Source of the DNA: Paenibacillus_G filicis | Lineage (GTDB): Bacteria > Bacillota > Bacilli > Paenibacillales > NBRC-103111 | Length of the DNA: 64,000 nucleotides | Reading direction: 5' to 3' | Assembly: GCF_038070315.1 (NCBI RefSeq) | Contig: NZ_JBBPCC010000020.1 | Location: 1-64,000, forward strand | Part shown: positions 59,289 to 64,000 of the stretch, one piece after another | Layout: each line of letters begins with the position of its first letter | How positions within the stretch are numbered: the stretch's first letter is position 1 | Made by a program: the position numbers and the translations under genes | The notes under the pieces: generated by a model | Told to the model about the DNA's origin: nothing | Seen by the model: only the letters and a program-made list of their open reading frames with translations | The model's database searches: none

Positions 59289-60374
59289 CTGTCCACCTCC
59301 ATTCGGATGGGGCAAGCCGTCATGATCATCATGACCTTCGTCGGTTTGATGAATCATGTGCTGATCATTCCCGTGATGCTGGACGCTGCCCGGAGAGATG
59401 CCTGGGTATCGGCGCTTGTCTCCGTGCTTCCCTACATGCTCTGGATAGCTATGCTTGCTTATATCGTGCGCAGCAGCGGGCAGAAGCCGATGGCCGCCTG
59501 GATTCGCAGCCAAGGAGGCCGGGCTTCCGATCTCATCATCAGAATACTCCTGGGCGGGTATTTGCTTATAGTGATGTTGATTACGCTGAAGGATACCATC
59601 TTCTGGGCGAAGGATTCATACTTGCCGGAAACGCCGACAGTCGTGCTTTGCCTGCTGCTTTGCCTGCTTTGTTTCTTCGCGGCACGCTCCGGGTTTATGG
59701 CGATTGCCGTCATTACCGGCATTCTGCTGCCGATCATCGTCCTGCTCGGGTTCTTCGTCGGGATCGGCAATGCCCCTAATAAGGACTATTCCTTTTTGTT
59801 CCCGATCTTCGAGCACGGATATATCCCCATGCTGCAGGGCTGCGTGCCAGCCTTGGCTGGCTTTGGGGAACTGACGCTGTTCTTATTCATCCAGCATCAT
59901 GTCTCCACGCGGGTACGCTTCGTCCACCTGGCCCTGACGGGACTGATTCTTGTCGGATTGACGCTGGGACCGGTTACCGGAGCGATCGCCGAATTCGGAA
60001 CGAATGAGGCCATCAAGCAGCGGTACCCCGTATTTGAGCAATGGAAGCTGCTAATCATCGCTCACAATATCGAAAGGCTTGATTTTTTGTCGATTTACCA
60101 ATGGTATGCGGGCGCATTTGTCCGGATATCGACCTCGCTCTGCATCTTTGCGGAATGGACCGGCATGACGAGGAGCACCCGCCGGAAGGACATCGGCATG
60201 CTGGCCGTCCTATCGGTCCTGTCGGTGTCTGCACTGTATCCCTTTACCGATAATGCCTTTTATTTATGGCTCAAAAATCAATATTTCTGGGGCGCACTGG
60301 GTCTGCTGATTCTAATCACGATATGGCTTTATGTCCTTGCGCGTCTGTCCAAACGAAAGGAGGGACGAGTCTGA
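59289..60374 (+). CDS. spore germination receptor subunit B (GerAB family), probable CTG start
   Basis: 361 residues if started at CTG 59289, which sits 8 bases after AGGAGG. The first ATG (59307) lies 26 bases from that site and would cut off the family-typical opening LSTSIRMGQ (compare IS-x-x-Q in other B subunits). Then VGLMNHVLIIPVMLDAARRD, RIPVF-like RYPVFEQWKLLII and ten membrane helices. It is the ligand-binding-type subunit of a second receptor, first in a B-A-C operon. The stop overlaps the A gene start. Confidence 0.9.
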   Translation: MSTSIRMGQAVMIIMTFVGLMNHVLIIPVMLDAARRDAWVSALVSVLPYMLWIAMLAYIVRSSGQKPMAAWIRSQGGRASDLIIRILLGGYLLIVMLITLKDTIFWAKDSYLPETPTVVLCLLLCLLCFFAARSGFMAIAVITGILLPIIVLLGFFVGIGNAPNKDYSFLFPIFEHGYIPMLQGCVPALAGFGELTLFLFIQHHVSTRVRFVHLALTGLILVGLTLGPVTGAIAEFGTNEAIKQRYPVFEQWKLLIIAHNIERLDFLSIYQWYAGAFVRISTSLCIFAEWTGMTRSTRRKDIGMLAVLSVLSVSALYPFTDNAFYLWLKNQYFWGALGLLILITIWLYVLARLSKRKEGRV

Positions 60375-61852
60375 TGAATGGGAATGCTGCACCTGTGGGC
60401 GACAAGACAGCCTGGGACCGGGAGAGGCTGACCGCGCTGTTCGGGTTTTGTGATGATGTCATCATCTACTCCATTCCCGGCAGAGCCGGCATCCTGCTGT
60501 ACTGTGACGGGCTGAGCAGCCTGAAAAATATCGAAGAAGCGCTGGGGCATGAGTGGGAGCTGCGGATCGCGGGAGAGGCCATGCGTTGGCGCGATGGATC
60601 CTTTCTTCCTTTTCAGGTAACGAAGGTAGCTGTAGATGCGAACGCTGACCATTTGTCCGGACTCGTCTTTGCGGGCTGGGGCTTGATTTATCTGGAAGAA
60701 ACAGGGCTATTATTCGCAGTCAACAGCAGTCAGCGTCCCGAGCGGGAGCCGAATGCTTCTACGACGGAGCCGACCAACTACGGGCCCAAGGATGCCTTCG
60801 TGGAAAGTGTACAGGTCAACATAGCCTTAATCCGCAAGCGTTTGCGGACCCCGATGCTGGCTTGCGAGATGTATACAGTCGGTTCCCGCAGCCAGACGAA
60901 GATTGCCTTGCTATATATGACGGATCTGCTCGACGACAGCACCTTGAAGCAAATCCGGGAGAGGCTGACTGCGATCAAGCCGGAGGTCGTCCTGACCAGT
61001 GAGCAATTGAAAAATATGCTGCTGCGGCCCGGATTCGCCTTTTTTCCCCTGATGTACAACACGTCCCGTCCAGATATGGTGGTGGAGAGCCTGGTTTCCG
61101 GAAGGTTTGCGCTGCTGACCGATGGTCTGCCCAATGCCCTGATTGCTCCCGTCCAGATCTCCTATCTGATGTCGAGTCCGGAGGATACGCATCTTCCCGC
61201 GCCTGTGCTGATGGTCGGCCGGATCATGCGCTTTGCGGGCTTGTTGATCGCCCTGCTGCTGCCGGGCTTCTGGACGGCGCTGACGACCTATCATCAGGAT
61301 CAGATCCCGCTGGCGCTGCTGGCTACGATTACGATGGCTAATACGGGAACGCCAATCTCGGGACCTGTGGAGCTGCTGATCATGCTGCTGATGTTTCAAT
61401 TGTTCGTGGAGGCCGGAGCCCGACTTCCCTCGACGTTCGGCCCTTCCATCTCGGTGGTCGGAGGGCTGATTATCGGCGATGCCATCATCCGCGCCGGCTT
61501 GTCCTCGCCGGCCTCCCTCGTCGTGGCTTCGGCCACCATGACCAGCCAGTTCGTGCTCATGGGCGGGATGTTTGGACTGGCCGTCACGCTGCTGCGCTTT
61601 TATATTTTCTTGCTGTCCGCCTTCTTTGGTCTGTTCGGATTTTTCACCGGCGTGATCACGATTCTGATCTATATGTCCAATCTTCGCTCGTTCGGCATCC
61701 CCTATCTCGTGCCCCTGTCTCCGTTCAGACTGGACGCGCTCCGCTACTTCTCGATTCGCTTTCCGCGAGGGGAGAAGCGCAAGCGTCCGAATTTCCTGGA
61801 CGACAAGGTGCCAAGTCCGACCGACGGGGTAGAGGGAGAGCGGTCATCGTGA
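60374..61852 (+). CDS. spore germination receptor subunit A (GerAA family)
   Basis: 492 residues from the ATG at 60374 behind AAGGAGGGACG. GPKDAFVESVQVNIALIRKR, RPGFAFFPLMYNTSRPDMVV and the membrane part FAGLLIALLLPGFWTALTTYHQ, FGPSISVVGGLIIGDAII. The N-terminal portion is shorter and more divergent than in the first operon's A subunit. It overlaps the B gene by 1 bp and the C gene by 4 bp. Confidence 0.95.
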   Translation: MNGNAAPVGDKTAWDRERLTALFGFCDDVIIYSIPGRAGILLYCDGLSSLKNIEEALGHEWELRIAGEAMRWRDGSFLPFQVTKVAVDANADHLSGLVFAGWGLIYLEETGLLFAVNSSQRPEREPNASTTEPTNYGPKDAFVESVQVNIALIRKRLRTPMLACEMYTVGSRSQTKIALLYMTDLLDDSTLKQIRERLTAIKPEVVLTSEQLKNMLLRPGFAFFPLMYNTSRPDMVVESLVSGRFALLTDGLPNALIAPVQISYLMSSPEDTHLPAPVLMVGRIMRFAGLLIALLLPGFWTALTTYHQDQIPLALLATITMANTGTPISGPVELLIMLLMFQLFVEAGARLPSTFGPSISVVGGLIIGDAIIRAGLSSPASLVVASATMTSQFVLMGGMFGLAVTLLRFYIFLLSAFFGLFGFFTGVITILIYMSNLRSFGIPYLVPLSPFRLDALRYFSIRFPRGEKRKRPNFLDDKVPSPTDGVEGERSS

Positions 61853-63003
61853 GTCGGCTGCTCCCGGGGCTTATGCTGCTGCTTCTGCTCACCGGCTGCT
61901 GGAATGCCAGCGATGTGGACGATCAGGACTATGTGAACGCGGTAGGCATCGAATACAAGGAGAAGGAAAAGGAGTTCTGGATTCATATTCAATTGATCAG
62001 CTTTGCCAAAATCGCCAAAGATACCTCAGGAAGCACGTCGCCCTCTCCCGTCCCGGCATGGATCGCGACCGGCAAGGGGGAGACCCTGCTGGAGGCGATC
62101 GAACAGATCTACAATATGTCCGAGCGGAAGCTGTACTGGGGACATGTGACGTCCATCGTGCTGGGTGATGGCCTGCTACGCACGCAGAATCTGACCGAGG
62201 TGCTTGAAACGTTCATGAGGTATTACGCCCTGAGATATACGATGTGGACGTTCAGTACGAGCGAGGATATGATCCAGCTGTTCAGTGCGGCGCCCAATTT
62301 CGAGAAAAGCCGGCTGACGATGCAGCTTCATTCCCCCGATGCACATTACGAAGTGATATCGATGGTTGAGCCTATGCGGTTGAACCGTTTTTTGCAAATG
62401 TACAGCGGCACCCGCCGGACCGCGCTTCTTCCCTGTCTGGGTCTGTCGGACAAGGTGTGGAGCAAGAACGATAAGCCGCTGAGTTCGATGACGGTGAATG
62501 GCGTTCACGTATTTGCAGAAAAGCGGCATAGCGGATTTCTGGCCTTGAGCAAGCTGCAGGGATTGCGCTGGCTGGATAAGCATACGATGCGCGCGACGGT
62601 CAGCGTGATGGAGCAGGGCAAGCAGCTGGCAAGCATCCGGATGCAGCATCCCAAGATCCGGATTTTGCCGCGGTATGAGGACGGCCTCATGCGTTATGAT
62701 ATTCGCGTTACGGTGGAGGGTACGATTAATGAACTGAAGCGGTTTATATCCGAGAAGGAGCTGGCGGAGAAAACCAGTCAAGCCATTGAGGAAGAGATCA
62801 GAAGGACATTCGTTAACGGAATTCGTATGGGCTCGGATCTGTACCAGCTCCAGCCGCATGGACGCCCTTTGTTGATGGTCCCTTGGACACGCCAGCGGGC
62901 AGAGGCTGCAGCAGAGTCGCTGACGGAGGCATCTCTGCAGCATGTGACCGTCAAAGCCAGAATTGTTTCGGGTGGCAAATACAAGATGTACAGCGAGCGG
63001 TAA
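61849..63003 (+). CDS. spore germination receptor lipoprotein (GerAC family)
   Basis: 384 residues, GTG start at 61849. Lipobox LLLTGC (Cys17) followed by the hallmark WNASDVDDQDYVNAVGIEY. ERKLYWGHVTSIVLGDGLL and the C-terminal AIEEEIRRTFVNGIRMGSDL fit the family. The Cys-Trp-(D/N) pair right after cleavage is typical. It completes the B-A-C operon. Confidence 0.95.
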   Translation: MSRLLPGLMLLLLLTGCWNASDVDDQDYVNAVGIEYKEKEKEFWIHIQLISFAKIAKDTSGSTSPSPVPAWIATGKGETLLEAIEQIYNMSERKLYWGHVTSIVLGDGLLRTQNLTEVLETFMRYYALRYTMWTFSTSEDMIQLFSAAPNFEKSRLTMQLHSPDAHYEVISMVEPMRLNRFLQMYSGTRRTALLPCLGLSDKVWSKNDKPLSSMTVNGVHVFAEKRHSGFLALSKLQGLRWLDKHTMRATVSVMEQGKQLASIRMQHPKIRILPRYEDGLMRYDIRVTVEGTINELKRFISEKELAEKTSQAIEEEIRRTFVNGIRMGSDLYQLQPHGRPLLMVPWTRQRAEAAAESLTEASLQHVTVKARIVSGGKYKMYSER

Positions 63004-63016
63004 AGCTTCGGAAGTT

Positions 63017-63045
63017 TTGCTTTCGCCCCCAATTTCCGGTACACT
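63017..63045 (+). promoter_or_regulatory. promoter of the last gene
   Basis: TTGCTT (63017-63022), 17-bp spacer, TACACT (63040-63045), between the ger operon and the gene at 63080. Confidence 0.55.
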
Positions 63046-63079
63046 GCTCTCAAAGAGTCCCCGATGAAAGGCGGTGTTT

Positions 63080-63991
63080 ATGATGGGCTCGCTGCCTCAT
63101 GACAATGTCATCCTGTTTCCCAAAACGGTAGAGTACTACCAGTATGAGCTTACCCGGCTGCTTGAGGCCGAGCGCTACGGGGAAGCGATGAAGCTGCTTG
63201 TCTTTCTGCTGGGCTGTCAGTCGGACGATGACACCGCCAGGGAAGAGTGGCAGTCGCTGCTGGACTGGATGCGTATGATGTTTCCCGATCTGGCTGCCGG
63301 CCAACCGGGAGAGGAGGAGACGGACGAGTCTGAGTCTGAGCTCCTGCGCGGTCACCTGCTCGCCCGAGGCGAAGAGGGACAGGCCTACGCGGAGCGTCTG
63401 CTGGAGACGATCCGCAGCGGACAGGCGCCTGACAAGCTGATGCTTGCGCTGGACCAGCTGGCTTTCCTGGAGCATGACGGGATCGACGAAGCGCTGATCC
63501 GGCAGCTCCGTGAGGGGGAGCTGCATCCGCTGATCCAGTTCAAGACGCTGCAGACGTTGAAGAAGAGAGGAGCTGCAGGCTCCGTTACTTTACATAAGAA
63601 CGGCGAAAGCCTGGTCTGCGATATTGAGGATACGCCGGAGGATTTCGAACGCTTTCCTTCGCAGATTCAGGAGATTATTGCCCGCGTGCAGGAAATCAGC
63701 GAAGTCAAGCATCCTGCGCTGTCTTATTTTGCCTCGCAGACGTGGAATGAATTTCTTGCCTATATCTATGGGACCTCGGCTTACCGGCAGATGCTGAGGC
63801 AGGAAGCGTCCTGTATCGACGTGTGGGCAGCCGCTCTGCATCTGACGCTGCTGGAGCGCGTATTCGACGGGGGCGACAGAGAAGAATTGCTGGAGCTCTA
63901 CGGGATCACCTCCGACCTGATTTTTCAGTGGGAGCAGGCTTACCGGATTATGCAGCAGTTCGCGTCAAGGGTGTTCACACGCAGATTGTAG
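63080..63991 (+). CDS. TPR-like helical protein (possibly YsoA-like)
   Basis: 303 residues, soluble and helical. NVILFPKTVEYYQYELTRLL, EAERYGEAMKLLVFLLGC and LQTLKKRGAAGSVTLHKNGE suggest tetratricopeptide-like repeats in the N-terminal half, while the C-terminal half has VWAAALHLTLLERVFDGG. B. subtilis YsoA has this size and style and lies just before tig in the same region of the chromosome as gerM-rph-ysnA. That makes it a good guess here, but tig would lie beyond the window. ATG at 63080 follows AAAGGCGG. Confidence 0.7.
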   Translation: MMGSLPHDNVILFPKTVEYYQYELTRLLEAERYGEAMKLLVFLLGCQSDDDTAREEWQSLLDWMRMMFPDLAAGQPGEEETDESESELLRGHLLARGEEGQAYAERLLETIRSGQAPDKLMLALDQLAFLEHDGIDEALIRQLREGELHPLIQFKTLQTLKKRGAAGSVTLHKNGESLVCDIEDTPEDFERFPSQIQEIIARVQEISEVKHPALSYFASQTWNEFLAYIYGTSAYRQMLRQEASCIDVWAAALHLTLLERVFDGGDREELLELYGITSDLIFQWEQAYRIMQQFASRVFTRRL

Positions 63992-64000
63992 GGGATTTCC

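Overview
The window is low-GC-phylum (Firmicutes) chromosome with a fairly high GC content, and it most resembles Paenibacillus or a close relative. It carries GerE, GerM, two GerA-type germinant receptor operons, an orphan GerAC-like lipoprotein, CgeB-type glycosyltransferases, a sporulation-type asparagine synthetase and the conserved Bacillales block gerM-rph-rdgB. Ribosome binding sites are strong AGGAGG types. No rRNA, tRNA, CRISPR array, transposon or prophage was found.

Region 1 (1-21.3 kb) is one large surface-polysaccharide or glycoprotein locus, probably for the spore surface. It starts with the 3' part of a repetitive, acidic surface-type protein. A leftward group follows: an epimerase, a broken small gene and a GT4 glycosyltransferase. 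A long rightward series then carries dTDP-sugar genes (rmlA, rmlB, rmlD), two CgeB-like glycosyltransferases, a tiny Arg-rich protein, a GT4 enzyme with an Arg-rich tail, three genes that together fit UDP-N-acetyl-6-deoxy-L-hexosamine synthesis, another sugar dehydratase/epimerase, four GT2 enzymes and three small helical proteins. Two features run across the locus: very basic low-complexity tails on glycosyltransferases, and a helix with Gly/Ala exactly every fourth residue carried by four different proteins.

Region 2 (21.3-32.1 kb) holds fabH with a clear FapR-type operator, an AraC regulator divergent from a GH127 glycosidase, a tightly coupled unit of class III nucleotidyl cyclase + histidine kinase + response regulator followed by a YcnI-like copper-domain protein, a CAP-domain secreted protein, mscL and gerE.

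Region 3 (32.1-39.4 kb) has a catabolic-looking cluster (MmgE/PrpD enzyme, polar amino-acid ABC importer, IclR regulator). It also has an iron locus in which an AraC regulator and a siderophore-binding lipoprotein share one uninterrupted reading frame, each preceded by a Fur box, and a Tyr/Pro/Gly-rich coat-like protein.

Region 4 (39.4-64 kb) contains an ArAE-type membrane protein, a gerA-C-B receptor operon, a pair of DGQHR (DndB-like) proteins without other dnd genes, a ROK regulator, a methyltransferase, an MBL-fold hydrolase, the orphan GerAC-like lipoprotein, a PgpA-like and a GGDEF gene, gerM-rph-rdgB, an asparagine synthetase, a second receptor operon (B-A-C) and a possible YsoA-like protein at the end. 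Gene boundaries were set by ribosome binding sites and family-typical N-termini. All functions rest on motif recognition by eye, with no database search.
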